Below, piece after piece: positions 1 through 10,621 of a stretch of 64,000 nucleotides of DNA (positions are counted from its first letter, which is position 1; the number at the start of each line of letters is the position of its first letter). The position numbers and the translations under genes were made by a program. The notes below the pieces were generated by a model that made no database searches, was not told where the DNA came from, and was given only the letters and a program-made list of their open reading frames with translations. The stretch comes from Hysterium pulicare CBS 123377. Lineage: Eukaryota > Ascomycota > Dothideomycetes > Hysteriales > Hysteriaceae. The stretch is from assembly GCA_000467715.1 (NCBI GenBank), contig AJFK01000068.1, positions 1 to 64,000 on the forward strand, read 5' to 3'.

Positions 1-465
1 ATCATCATCATCATTATCGTCGTCGTCGTCGTCATGCCCCATCAACTGCTTGTAAGTGTCCAAAGTCCAGCTCCCCTCTTTCAGCTTCGCCATGTCTGCA
101 TCCCAAACAAACGTCTTTCCTATCACCTCCACTGCTCCTTCCTTCCCCTTCCCTTCTCCCTCCTTACCCATCTTAACCATCACAGTAATAGGCTTGTAGG
201 CTCTCGTCTCATAATACTGCAACTTAGCCTCCTCTTCAGGGTAAATTTCACACGCCATCCCTTTAATCTCTGCAGTCGGATCATCGGATGGCACGAGCGC
301 TGGGAAAGGGCCCCAAAGCATGATTTTGTAGCCGGATAGAGTCGTGGGTCGTGGAATAGGCGGGGGGAGATACATCGGCCGCTTGAGGACGTCGGCGAGT
401 TGGGGTGGGTAGGTGAGGGAGCCGTAGAAGAAGTAGAGGGTGGGCTTTGGAGGACTAGAAGTCAT
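1..465 (-). CDS. gamma-glutamylcyclotransferase-like (AIG2/GGCT fold) protein, 3' end outside window
   Basis: The minus-strand frame is open from ATG at 465 to the window edge (155 codons, no stop), so the C-terminus is missing. Residues 11-17 read YFFYGSL, the nucleotide-fold signature of the GGCT/AIG2-like family. It is followed by a conserved-looking GYKIMLWGPFPALVP stretch and an EIYPEEEAKLQYYET segment, which matches the acidic region that carries the catalytic Glu in this family. Members cyclise gamma-glutamyl amines or peptides in glutathione turnover; the substrate here cannot be told. A lysine/glycine-rich loop (around residues 105-115) and an aspartate run at the cut end (about 11 Asp in the last 13 codons, encoded by GAC/GAT triplet repeats) are unusual additions. 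The family call rests on motif and order only. Confidence 0.75.
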   Translation of the reverse strand, partial: MTSSPPKPTLYFFYGSLTYPPQLADVLKRPMYLPPPIPRPTTLSGYKIMLWGPFPALVPSDDPTAEIKGMACEIYPEEEAKLQYYETRAYKPITVMVKMGKEGEGKGKEGAVEVIGKTFVWDADMAKLKEGSWTLDTYKQLMGHDDDDDDNDDDD

Positions 466-1105
466 GTCGGCGGTATTTAGGTGATAGGTTGGAGATCGAG
501 ATAAGGCGCTCAGGGATTTCCCGAAATATTTATTTTCGAAAAAGTGAGGCCCAAAGTAGCGATTTTCGAGCTTAGGAGGTTTGTTCTGGAAGGCAAGCAC
601 AGCTTCTTGCTGGTTGTTTCCTTTTATATAGCTAGGAGTTGCGCTTGGTTGAGACTTTGGTTTGGCCCTGACTCATTCAAACTTATTTTGTGGATACGCC
701 AGTCAATGACGGGATCATACGTATTATATGCATTAAGAACTTCGAGATGTTGCGGGTACTGGGAAAATCATTGCGCTGGTTTGAGTCAGTGAAATCATTG
801 AAAGATACTTAGATATCATGCTATGTTAAAAAGGAATGGGAAAAGGCCGAATTGTTGATATGGACTTCAGACAGTCCAGGCAAAATCTCCCATAGAGACT
901 CACAAGGTCAGATACCGACCATGGTTTATCATTTGTAGATGACTTCGTAAGATTGATTCCGTCACCTACTAGCCATGGGTCAGGGAGGCCAGAATCGCGC
1001 TTCGTACTGCGCCACGCAATACACACTGCTGAGCGAAGTGCTCCATTAACCTTCTGAAGCTTTGCTTAGGCATTGACATTGGTCGGACTACCAAATGCCC
1101 CCATA
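466..1105. other. intergenic, no gene seen
   Basis: Lies between the start of the GGCT-like gene and the 3' end of the reductase gene. Short frames on both strands show no recognisable motif or splice structure. It should hold the promoter of the GGCT-like gene. Confidence 0.6.
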
Positions 1106-2094
1106 TTACAACAAGCCCGGAATGATTGCTTTCCTATTGCCCACCTTGTCTTTCCCAAACTTCTTTACGTACCATCTCTTCCCCTGTAGAGCCCTAGGTA
1201 GCATAGTCGTGATCTCATTCAGCAGGAACGCCCTCGCGGGCACACAATGCCATCCACCAACCATCCAAAACCCGGCCCACTCAATCCACTCACACAAGTA
1301 ATGCGCATACAGCACATACTGAAATAATCCGTTCTTCGGCAACATATACACCTTGTCGACACTCTGCGGTGGTTTTCCCAGCTTCTCTGCCTCCTTGCGT
1401 TGGCGACGGTCGGCTGCGCGTCGAATTTCACGGAGATCGTCGTCATGGAATATGTTGGCTAAAAGACCCCATCCCCAGATTACGAGGCCGATTTCCATCA
1501 CGTAGAGCCTCCCGGCCCAGTCGTAGACAGTTGTGGGACCGTGCCCTGCGAGCCAGCCGCCGAGGGAGATGGCGTTGAAGAGTTGGAAGCAGAGAGCTAA
1601 GAGCCATACCAATGGATGTATAGGTGACATGCTTGGATTGAGGACGAGGGGGGCAAGGAGGGCGCGGTAAATGTAGTGAATAGTCTGATGTTGGATTAGC
1701 ACGACTGATCCACGTGAGGTTCGCGAAATGGAGCACGCATACAAAGCATGCAGCCATTGTCCAGTTGCCCCATGGCAGCTCCGAGAGTCCTTGCTCTTTG
1801 GGAAGTGTAGACATGATATAGAGCAGCGTGATAAAGCCTGGCGCTTCCATCGTCGCCCATCCAATCTTGCCTGGTATGTTGAAGCGCGACTCTACAGATG
1901 TCTTGCCTTGCCCGTACCAGTCGAGAAGCCATTGGAAAGCAGTTATCTATACGCGCAGTTGAGTCAGTCGGTTGCTTTGAGACAAACGCAAGGGCGCTTC
2001 CAGAGCTTCTTACTATGGGGAAGAACTGCCATAACGAAACCACGAGCTCCCAATTCTCGCGCGACGGAGGAAGCCAATTCTGAATAATCGCCAT
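1106..2094 (-). CDS. 3-oxo-5-alpha-steroid 4-dehydrogenase family membrane enzyme
   Basis: Three exons (2014-2094, 1743-1946, 1106-1684), both introns phase 0, give 287 residues, the usual size of this family. The start MAIIQNWLPPSRENWE is followed by WQFFPI, then a WLLDWYGQGKTS segment spliced in exactly at the first junction. The C-terminal third holds the family core: HYLCEWIEWAGFW, NEITTMLPRA, then WYVKKFG and the terminal IPGLL, matching the NADPH-binding end of steroid 5-alpha reductases. Several hydrophobic helices are visible, consistent with an ER membrane enzyme. The family reduces a C-C double bond next to a carbonyl or in very-long-chain enoyl substrates; the actual substrate is unknown. 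The second intron contains a good TGCTAAT branch site. The frame upstream to 2294 was not used because the family consensus starts at MAIIQN. Confidence 0.85.
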
Positions 2095-2858
2095 TGTAGC
2101 GAGTTTGGTGTCAAGGAAATAAAGTGCGCTCAGCACGTTGACAGTGTGAAGGATTCCACGTCAACATCATCGTAGCGTGGTGTTATGGGTAAATCGAACA
2201 CAAAAATAAGTATAGTGGTGAGGTCATCACGCGCTAAGCCGGTGAAAGCTCCGAGTGTCAACTTGCTCTCTCCATCGCCAAACGAAAGCGACATTTTGCT
2301 CGGCGCTCAATTTTGTATTGGAGTATTGCTGAAGATGTAGTCAGGAATCAGGCCCAAAGGGAATCAGATGTCCATCATCAACTCCAGTACTTCCTGTGCC
2401 GCATCTGACATGCATGCCAAGGTGTCCCTTATCGACGATTTAGTATTTATTCTCAAGGTACCCATCGCGAGCTTCTTTTGGAGGTCTTTTCTTTGATTTT
2501 GAATATTTAATCCTATACTTTTTCGTTGGGGCGCTTGACTCTGTCATGTTCTCAAATCTATCATCCTACCCGTTTCCATCGTCATTATCCTCCGCCTGGA
2601 TGAAATATATGGCTGCCATTATTCTTTTTCCTGACTACTATAAAGCAGAGATAGAGAGAAAGGATTGATATCGGTAGGGTCTATGGCAGCAAAAACGCTT
2701 CGATGCGTAACACAAAGACTGGGCCAACCATGCAAAAGAAAAGGAGGCGAACGGGATACATCAACGTTAACACAGCATCCACAAAATGTTAGTTATGTCT
2801 GCATTTCATACGCGATATACACCTCATCCATCTGGGGTTAAGAAGTCTCATTCGCTCT
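2095..2858. other. intergenic, no gene seen
   Basis: Promoter side of the reductase gene and 3' side of the hydrolase gene. A short minus-strand frame starting at 2294 exists but carries no family motif and was not joined to the reductase. Confidence 0.55.
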
Positions 2859-4108
2859 TTACAATCCATTATTACCCAAGAAATCAGTTATAACTCCATA
2901 GGTACCAGTAGCGTTGTAATGCAGATTCATCCCGTGTCCCGTCTTTTGCTGGATATACACCTCGAACGGCTTAGCAACCGAAAATACCAACGGCGACAAA
3001 GAATATGGCCCATCAATAATACCATCACAGTCCGCTCCACAGAAGATGAGATCCGAGTCACCGGAGATGATCTGGTTCCACAACATTAGCATCATTCATC
3101 CTACGATCCGCAACGACGAGCAGCAAGCACGATAAAGCAGAGAAAAACTGAACTCACTAAGACTGGCTTTGTAAAATTCGCAGCTGGTATCGGCACCGAT
3201 CCAAACGTCAATAGTTCCCCAATAGTAAACGGCCACTTGCCCTTCTCCGCCGTGTCCAAAACCTCAGGATCGAAGTACGGATAGGTCAAGAAGGCGTACT
3301 GGTTATAATGCTTATCTCCCCATGTCAAATACCCGCCCGAGTACCCTTTGGACCTCTCTGGCTGGTTCTCACGCGCGAGATGGTACGCAGTCGAGATTTG
3401 GAACCAAGATACCCAGGTCTGGTTGTGCGAATACCCGGTCAGAATGATGCCATCCGAGAGTTCTGGAAGGGAGGCAGCGAGGCCGTTGGTGAGGAGTGAG
3501 CCGAAGGAGTGTCCTACATGAACCACCTTCTTGGGTACGGGAATATGATCACCTAGTTCCCCAGCTTTCAGGAGGGTAGTGATCTGGGCGAGAATTGCGA
3601 GTTCGACAGGCGCTTGCATCTCGGTATATGGATCCGCATACTGGCTTTCTCCATTCCCGAGCCGGGGGTAGGAAAGTGTAGCATACCCGGCCTGGGTTGC
3701 ATAGTCGATATAATTGTACGACGCGTTGCCGAAACTCCAGTAGGATTTGTCGAAACCCAAACCGTGTGTCAGGACTTGGACCACATCGTTTTTCTTGTAC
3801 GAGCTGGAGGGTGTGCAGTATGTTGCGCTGATAGAGAACGTTTTGGTCAGGTTGGTGGGTGGGCCGAGCAAGAGAGAGATGTCTGGATTTGCGTCGCGCT
3901 TGGTGCCTTGCAGGAGCACTTCGGTAGCTAAATAGCCATTCTCGAAGGGAGGAATGAGGACAGGGTATGAGGGAGCAGTGACTTTGATCGGAAGGGTCAA
4001 GTCAACACAGTGCGGAGCAGAAGTATTGGACCAATGGGCGAAGGCAAGGGCCGGGAGGACAAGCAAAGAGAAACGTGAGAAAAGCATCTTCACCCTCGGA
4101 CCGGTCAA
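2859..4108 (-). CDS. secreted alpha/beta-hydrolase
   Basis: Two exons (3158-4108 and 2859-3071) join in phase 0 at a GTGAGT donor and a CCAG acceptor behind a TGCTAATG branch site, giving 387 residues. ATG at 4108 is the most upstream; Met8 (4087) starts a clean signal peptide, MLFSRFSLLVLPALAFA, and may be the real start. The nucleophile elbow reads VGHSFGS, the oxyanion region LTHGLGFDKSYWSF lies about 60 residues earlier, the acid is likely the Asp in ISGDSD just after the intron, and TGHGMNLHYN near the end supplies the catalytic His. Many NxS/T sites support secretion. Paired Cys (CGADC) after the intron fit an extracellular esterase/lipase-like enzyme. The substrate cannot be inferred. 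Confidence 0.85.
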
Positions 4109-4712
4109 TTGAGCTTGAGCAGACTAATAAAGCGATCGGTTATTTCAGCAGGCACCGCTCGAGTTTTTATATTCCCTCCCCATTCCAAATCGTCAAAAGT
4201 CATTGTTCGTATTTCAATTTCGCCTTTTATACCAGAACCGCATATCCTACACTTCTCATCATCTAGATTTGAAATAGTGTACCTGCATGCCCCCAATATG
4301 ACGGAGTTCCCGGCACTTATATCAAGTACTGGACCACATAGGTAATTACTGAGAATGGAAATGCGCCAAGAAGCTCACCCATCCGCCGACATCCGTACGT
4401 AAGCAAAAGCATCTTTACTCATCAATCACAGGTCGCACCGAGATAGCAATAGACTGGTAATGAAGAAGTCTGAATACCCGGGTAGACATATTTTGTGGCT
4501 GCGAGTGCTTAGCCTAGCTCAAATAAACGTGCGGCTGTGATATGGCTGCTATGGCTGCGTGGTTGAAAGATAGGAAGCATGCAACTTCGCTTCCGACGCC
4601 AGTATCTAGCTAGCAGGTACATCACGTTGAGTCGGGTCTCACTTAATTGGTTCAATTAAGTGTTTTCTAATCCGATCAGCCTTTGAACCTTTCGAGAGTT
4701 TTCGTTCGTTGG
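4109..4712. other. intergenic, no gene seen
   Basis: Upstream region of the hydrolase gene. Short frames on both strands carry no motif. Confidence 0.5.
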
Positions 4713-5178
4713 TCAAATTGACCGCTTCTTGCTTAACTTTTCGTCCGCATGGTCGACCAAAGCGATTTTGACCTGGATACGCAAACCCGTTTTCTGGTAA
4801 ATCTGCTCGTGGGCTGCAACTTCGAAATCAACATTAGTAATAATTCGCTGGACAGTCTCAAACTGAATGGTAGCCTCATTGAAGGGGTTATTCATCAAGG
4901 GTGTATCTTCGATAGCGTTCACGACAGTGTCTGTGACAGGGAAAGGAGACAACCACTTTTCCTTTCGAAGAAAAGCCAACGCAAGAGATGTCAGTACCAC
5001 TTTATTCGCTTGTAGGCAAGAACTTTCATCATAATACCAAAGAACGAAATACTTACTTCACGCCGACAAATGATTCGCGAGCATCTCGTGGTTCACTAAG
5101 ATCGAAGTTCGAGCTCGAGACGATGTATGGTGCATTTGTCAACTTTTGCGATCTTTCAAACGCTCTGGGAATTCGATT
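4713..5178 (-). CDS. possible coding exons of an unrecognised gene
   Basis: Two minus-strand stretches look coding although no ATG-initiated frame covers them. The first (5057-5178) is bounded by a CATTTAG acceptor and a GTGAA/GTAAGT donor and reads like NAPYIVSSSNFDLSEPRDAR. The second, open from about 5050 to 4713, contains FEVAAHEQIYQKTGLRIQVK and ends in a lysine-rich tail. They could be exons of a small gene whose first exon is missed, or a remnant. No family was recognised. The alternative is chance open frame between the kinase and hydrolase genes. Confidence 0.2.
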
Positions 5179-5276
5179 CTAAATGTTCAGTGCCCATACC
5201 TATACAATATCAAACCCAGCAAGCTCGGTCAGAATACCGAGTAATCCAAGAACATCACGGGGACGTTTCCGTCCGC

Positions 5277-6203
5277 TCAGACTGAACCCGCCATATCTGA
5301 TCCTTCCCTCTCTTGACCCTCGCCTACTCCTTGACTCTCTGGAGCCCAGTCCTTGTCCTCCCTACTGACAACCATCTCGTGAACGTCCAGCATTCCGTCC
5401 ACAATCTCCTTCCCATTGACAAGATCATTCTCATCGGCTCGCTTTCCAGCTTCCTCTTCATCTTTGGCGATGCCAGCCTTAACATGCCTGGAAACCAATC
5501 TCCTCCTAGCGACGTCGAAATCCACTTTGACAAACCACAACTCATCCATTAGTTCTGCTGCATCCTTCCACGGCGACTCGTTGAGCGAGAGGTAATTCCC
5601 CTCGAATAAAATAACCCGGACACATGGCGCAATAGCTATATCGTCTGCGACGGGATCTTTAATCGAATGATCGAAGCTTGGCGCGTAAAGCGTTTGTGTC
5701 TCCGGTGCTAGAGGTTTCCGGAGGCCTTTTACTAAAGTGAGGAACGATTCGGCATCGAAGGTGAAAGCTGCACCCCGGCGAGCATGCGCGGAGACTGGAT
5801 CTGGCATTGCAGAGAGTTGAGCGCGTGTCAGGTGATATCCGTCCATTGGAATGAAAGCCGCGAGAGTGTTATCATTGGATGTGCCCGGGGACTGCTGTTT
5901 ATGAAGGGAGTTGATGCGCTTGGAGATTCTTGCGGCAAGAGTCGTTTTGCCTAGTGAAATAAGATATCAGGATAGCCATATTGATATGGAGAGATGGGGC
6001 GATCATTTCTAAAAGCACAGATTGAAGGTACCTGAACCGGGTATGCCAGATACTGCAATGAGCAGCCGACGAGATTTTGGGGTGTCTTGATACTTCTCTG
6101 GGAGAAACCAGTCAACATCTAACACTCTTTTGCTAACGGCAATGTGAGCTACATGTGACTTACCCCATGTCTTTTTGACTAGCCTTTCAACCTGCTCTTC
6201 CAT
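5277..6203 (-). CDS. P-loop kinase of the uridine kinase/phosphoribulokinase superfamily (Yfh7-like)
   Basis: Three exons (6164-6203, 6032-6097, 5277-5950) give 259 residues. The Walker A motif GIPGSGKTT (residues 31-39) is built across the second intron, which sits between the Gly codon's first and second bases, so the splice is well supported. Downstream are FIPMDGYHLTRAQL (the substrate-binding Asp-Gly-Tyr-His region of uridine kinase-type enzymes), then APSFDH, VILFEGNYL (Walker B-like) and LVSRHVKAG (lid arginines). This layout is that of the fungal Yfh7-like and pantothenate/uridine kinase branch, an ATP-dependent phosphotransferase of unknown substrate. The first exon is only 40 nt. 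The C-terminal tail is acidic and less conserved. Confidence 0.85.
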
Positions 6204-7184
6204 CTTTGACGGTTACTTCCTGTACCCGTAGAGCGGCTTTAGAGGGACTATGTAAATTCAGAATGCATGGGAGAAATTGTCCGCAGGTTGTCGGCCTCAC
6301 GGCTTGCTTTTCATGTCGGTCTCCCGCCCCGTGGGATTGTGTTTCTGATGTTGCGGGGCTGGAGCGGGGCTTGTCTGACGTCGGTCGCGGGATCTACTGC
6401 CGTTGTAGTGGATGTAAGATGTGTTCGTAAAAGATATTTTCATCTATCTTCCAATCCGATAGAGGATTGGAGAACAGAACCAATGATAGAGAGCAGCATG
6501 TCTTGCCATAAGACCTTTTCCTTTTTCAACCCGCAAACAGACACCAGCTTCAGGCCAAGGCTCATTATTCAAATCAGTATCTTAGATAAACTAAGCCCTA
6601 AAGTGAGTACAAAGATTCCGCAGGATCTCGTCACGGCTCTGATCCTGCCCGGCTTTTGTTCGTCGCTGCTCGAGTAAGAGAATATTCGGGAGCTCTTTGA
6701 TCAGCGGAATGGTCTTAATTCCGTGATTGAAGCGCCAAGTAACATTGTATAGGTCTTACTAAGAGGTAGAGTCTACCAGGGAGGTATTCTAAATGAGGCT
6801 TAAAGAGAGTTAGGCTCTTTGGTTAGCGGATGAAGATGAGAATTCTGGAGAAGTTTCAATTAGATTCTTAGGGCTGAATACGCGAGTCATGGACCTTGAA
6901 CGTGATCTTCATCTCCCGACAAAGTTTGGACAAATCATCACCTTCTATTACTCCATCTTCCACCCTCCGAATTGCGTCCTGCATGCATGTCGAGCCTTGC
7001 CCGTTGATGACTAGTATATTTAGTTATTCACGATTATGCTGTAGGGCTCTGCCACGTCTTCAAAGCTTGAGGATCGGAGTGAACCCTTCCAATCGGGGTT
7101 TCCAAGCAACTTCAGTCGACTTCTACGGTAGTAGAACATGATCTTCTTCCAAGAATCATCGCTCATCAGTTTGTAGAACGTACC
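6204..7184. other. intergenic between divergent kinase and TatD genes
   Basis: Nearly 1 kb shared upstream region of two divergently transcribed genes. Frames of 60-136 codons exist on the plus strand but show no motif, no splice logic and biased composition, so none is called. Confidence 0.5.
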
Positions 7185-8394
7185 ATGTCATCTAGCATCT
7201 CCGCACCTACGCGGTTGAGTGCGGAAGTCGCTGAAGAGAAAAAGGAGTTGAGATACGTCGATGTTGGTCCGCGAACAGTTTACGCCTAGCATCAACATTC
7301 AGCTAACAAAGCATAGATCGGCATCAACCTTGGAGATCCTGTATTTCGAGGGAACTATCATGGAAAGCAGAGCCATGAAGATGACTTCAATGATGTTCTG
7401 CAAAGAGCCCTCAACGTAGGCTGTAAAAAGTTTATGGTCACCGGCTCAGATCTCAAGGAATCTGAACACGCTTTGAAGATAGCAGAAGACCATCGTTCGT
7501 ACCGCCGATACGCCTTCCAAAGGCTGTGTTTCATGCTAAACTTTCATAGCCGGAGTCTGCTACGCCACGGTCGGCGTACATCCCTGCTCCGCAAAGCATT
7601 TTGACAGCTTCCCAGGCGGCCCTTCAGCTCTGTTATCCGCCCTCGGTGATCTCGCAAAGACATCCAAAGCAACGGGACATGTTGTAGCGTTTGGAGAGAT
7701 AGGTCTAGATTATGATCGCCTATTTCTGACACCAAAAGACCAACAGTTGAAGTACTTCGAAGCTCAGCTTAACATAGCCGTCGAGGTTCAGCTACCTCTC
7801 TTCCTGCACTCACGAGCGGCGAGCGAAGACTTTGAACGGCTACTAGGAGCTCGGTTACCTGAGCTCCCAAAGAAAGGCCTTGTTCACAGTTTCACGGGCA
7901 CCATCGAGGAAATGCAACGAATGGTGGATATGGGTCTTGATGTGGGAGTCAATGGCTGCAGTATGAAGACGGAAGAGAACATCGAAGTAGTCAAACAGAT
8001 ACCTCTAGAGCATCTTCAGATCGAAACAGATGGACCTTGGGTAAGTACTTCGACGATATTGATAGCTAAATTGTACTCACGCCTTGCTTTAGTGTGAAAT
8101 GCGCCCGAGTCACGCATCCGCCAAGTTTCTGAAAGACGCACCACCACTTTCAAAGGCCGTGAAGAAGGAGAAATTTAGTAAAGGGATGATGGTCAAAGGA
8201 AGGAATGAGCCCTGTACGATACCACACGTGGCATATGCGATCGCGAAGATCAAAGGCATACCGGTTGAGGAAGTGTGTGAAGCGTGAGTATTTATCCTCT
8301 ACCAATCCGAAAAAGAAGGATTCATCTGATTATTACATGCAGGGCTTGGCGGAATTCAGTCAGAATGTTCGGCTTGGGAGAGACTCTCGAGTAG
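7185..8394 (+). CDS. TatD-family deoxyribonuclease (TATDN1 type)
   Basis: Five exons (7185-7262, 7317-7494, 7550-8040, 8093-8283, 8343-8394) give 329 residues. The order of motifs follows human TATDN1 closely: VDIGINLGDPVFRG (the first exon must end at GAT 7260-7262), KKFMVTGSDL, YATVGVHPC, VAFGEIGLDYDR, LPLFLHSR, LVHSFTGT, GVNGCSMKTE and IETDGPWCE. The Glu of GEIGLD, the His of FLHSR and VHSF and the Asp of ETDGPW are the metal ligands of the TIM-barrel metallo-hydrolase. The family are 3'-5' exonucleases linked to DNA repair and apoptotic DNA fragmentation. The last intron leaves a 52-nt final exon ending RMFGLGETLE. The donor of intron 1 (GTTGGT) is atypical but is the only one that keeps the frame. 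Confidence 0.9.
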
Positions 8395-8908
8395 ACTGTA
8401 CTAATGGACATATTCAACACCACATAGAAGCACACACAACAAATGCGAATGTCCTTTCAAAGACCCTGAATACTCCTTTACATATCGCCCGCTAGCTTCA
8501 GCTAGAATCATGATAACATGCATGTCAGCAAAGGCATATGGCGATGCTAGACAAATCACGGACATGCTGTAAAGTATACGAAGCTAGGGACTTACTCACC
8601 CGATTGTACATCTGCCTCAATCCCTAGACGTCAAATCAAAAGCTCTAAAATGTATTCCCACCAAGCTAAAAACAGACTGCAACATTTTCGTTTAGGGTCC
8701 CGTTCGGTTCCCCTCTCCCGAATCGATGACTACACTACGCAGCCGACACTAACCCCAAATATCTCCACACAGATCAAGTTCCAGGAACATGTAATATATA
8801 ATGGGTTCTACAAATAAATCATAGTACGAGCACCGATACATTTATCAAGTTGACTTTGGGCATTCTAGTATAGACGACGAATTTGCTGGAACTGCACTCG
8901 ATTTCACA
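8395..8908. other. intergenic, no gene seen
   Basis: 3' flank of the TatD gene and promoter of the FAD monooxygenase. No coding pattern. Confidence 0.55.
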
Positions 8909-10339
8909 ATGGAGATGCCTAACCACAACACTAAACTTCCCATCGTGATTGCAGGAGGGGGATGCGTGGGTCTATTCCTCGCATTGCGATTATGCCAATC
9001 GAGTATCGAGAATAAAGTAATTGTAAGTCGAATCTATTCCTCTTCAAAAGCCACAGTCTACCTTACACCCTCTTGAGCCTTAACGCCATCACCCAAGCCC
9101 TCGTTATCAGACATCAAAAGGACCAGTGGAACCATGTTAGACTAACCACCTAACTTCCCATCCAGATAATCGAACCCACCGCAATAACAGACACAACCGA
9201 CACGAAATCAATGGCTCATCAGCCTTTCATATTCCCCCACTTCCACCAGGCAAACCTAATGCCCTCTCTCTCCGCCGCCGGCGTCTTCTCATCTGGCATC
9301 TGTTTCCGCAAGTCTCCCACTCACTCCAGCAAGCTGCTAGCCAGCAAACGCTTTTCCTCTGATGAGAAAGGCCAGCTACTTCTCCCGCAGTGGAAGTTCC
9401 AACAGATTCTAATTGAAAAGGTGAGGGAGGCTGGAGGGGAAGTAAGGATGGGGTGGAGAGTTTCGGGGTTCGAGGAGATGGGCGATAGGACGGTTGATGT
9501 GAGGATTGAAGAAGTTGCGGGAGGTGGGAGGGGGGAGGCGGTGCAAGCGATTTACCTCGTAGGTGCAGACGGCGCTCATAGTACTATCCGCAAAGCACTG
9601 GATATTCCCTTTGAAGGCGAGACTCTGGATGCGCAGCTCGTTGCTACGGATATCATCTATCCTTTCGATGCCTATGGCTTCTTTGATGCGAATTTTGTCG
9701 TGGATGAAGAGGATTATGGTCTCATTGGCCGCATTGATAGGAATGGGTTGTGGAGAGTCAGTTATGGTGTCCCAGGTTACTTGACCCACAAAGAGATTCA
9801 TATAGGCCTAAAGGAGAAGATCGAGAAGATGTTGCCGGGGAAGAGGCCGTTCGAGTATGAGATCAAGAGGGTGGCGCCGTATAAAGCGCAGCAGAGATAT
9901 GCAAGGGAGTTTTGGAGGGGGAGGGTCGGGTTGGTCGGAGATGCGGCGCATCGTGAGTGATTTAGCAATCCCTTTTCCTGGTTTGGTGGGTAGAACAAAA
10001 ACAAATGAAGCTGATCATATCACTACAGTAACAAACCCCTACGCCGGTCTCGGACTAGCAACCGGAATCATGGACGCTTCATCACTAGCAGATGTGCTCG
10101 AATCCGTACTATATCGAGGTGCATCAGAGACCTTGCTGAAAGAGTGGAGTAAAGATAGGACAGAAAAGTTCTTGAAAGTTGCAGATTCAATGTCTAGAGC
10201 GGCTTTCGCAAGAGTGAAGTCTTCTGATCCGGATGCGCTGGTGGAAAAGGATCCGATGCTGAAGGCCATGAAGGCTGGGAAACCGATGCCGACCCCGAGT
10301 TTGTCGACGGAGGCTAAAGCACTCAGAGCTTTCATATGA
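8909..10339 (+). CDS. FAD-dependent monooxygenase (PHBH/UbiH-type)
   Basis: Three exons (8909-9022, 9166-9952, 10029-10339) give 403 residues. The dinucleotide-binding fold is at the N-terminus, VIAGGGCVGLFLALRL (residues 13-28). The DG motif reads LVGADGAHSTIRKAL, and the second FAD-contact motif GDAAH is split from LTNPYAGLGLATGIMDA by the last intron, exactly as expected for class A flavoprotein aromatic hydroxylases and salicylate-type enzymes. Such enzymes use NAD(P)H and O2 to hydroxylate or epoxidise small aromatic or polyketide-like substrates. A second in-frame ATG lies at 8915. There is no signal peptide, so it is probably cytosolic. The neighbours (TatD DNase, Met-tRNA synthetase) are unrelated, so it is not evidently part of a biosynthetic cluster. 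Confidence 0.88.
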
Positions 10340-10621
10340 TAAAGAGTGATAGTAGCAATGTTAATAAAGATTCCCCAGCCATGGAAAGTGGGGAAGTGGG
10401 AAAGTCTTAAAAACTAGGATTTTTTACATTCGATCAGGCAACCCGTCATGTTGAATCGTGCTGTCCACCGCGCGGGTATCTATCTTTAAACTCCAGCCCA
10501 AATTCTTTGTTGTTGAGATACATTTTCTCGTCGCACCATCTAAATACACTCTTTTCGATGCCTACAACCATCACCTACAATACTTTGTAACAGTCCTATG
10601 CACCTAACCATGCGTACCCAC

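Noticed and set aside
2095-2294. Possible earlier start of the reductase gene at ATG 2294
   Set aside because: The frame stops before the family start and joining it would need an unsupported intron; the MAIIQNWLPP start matches the family consensus.
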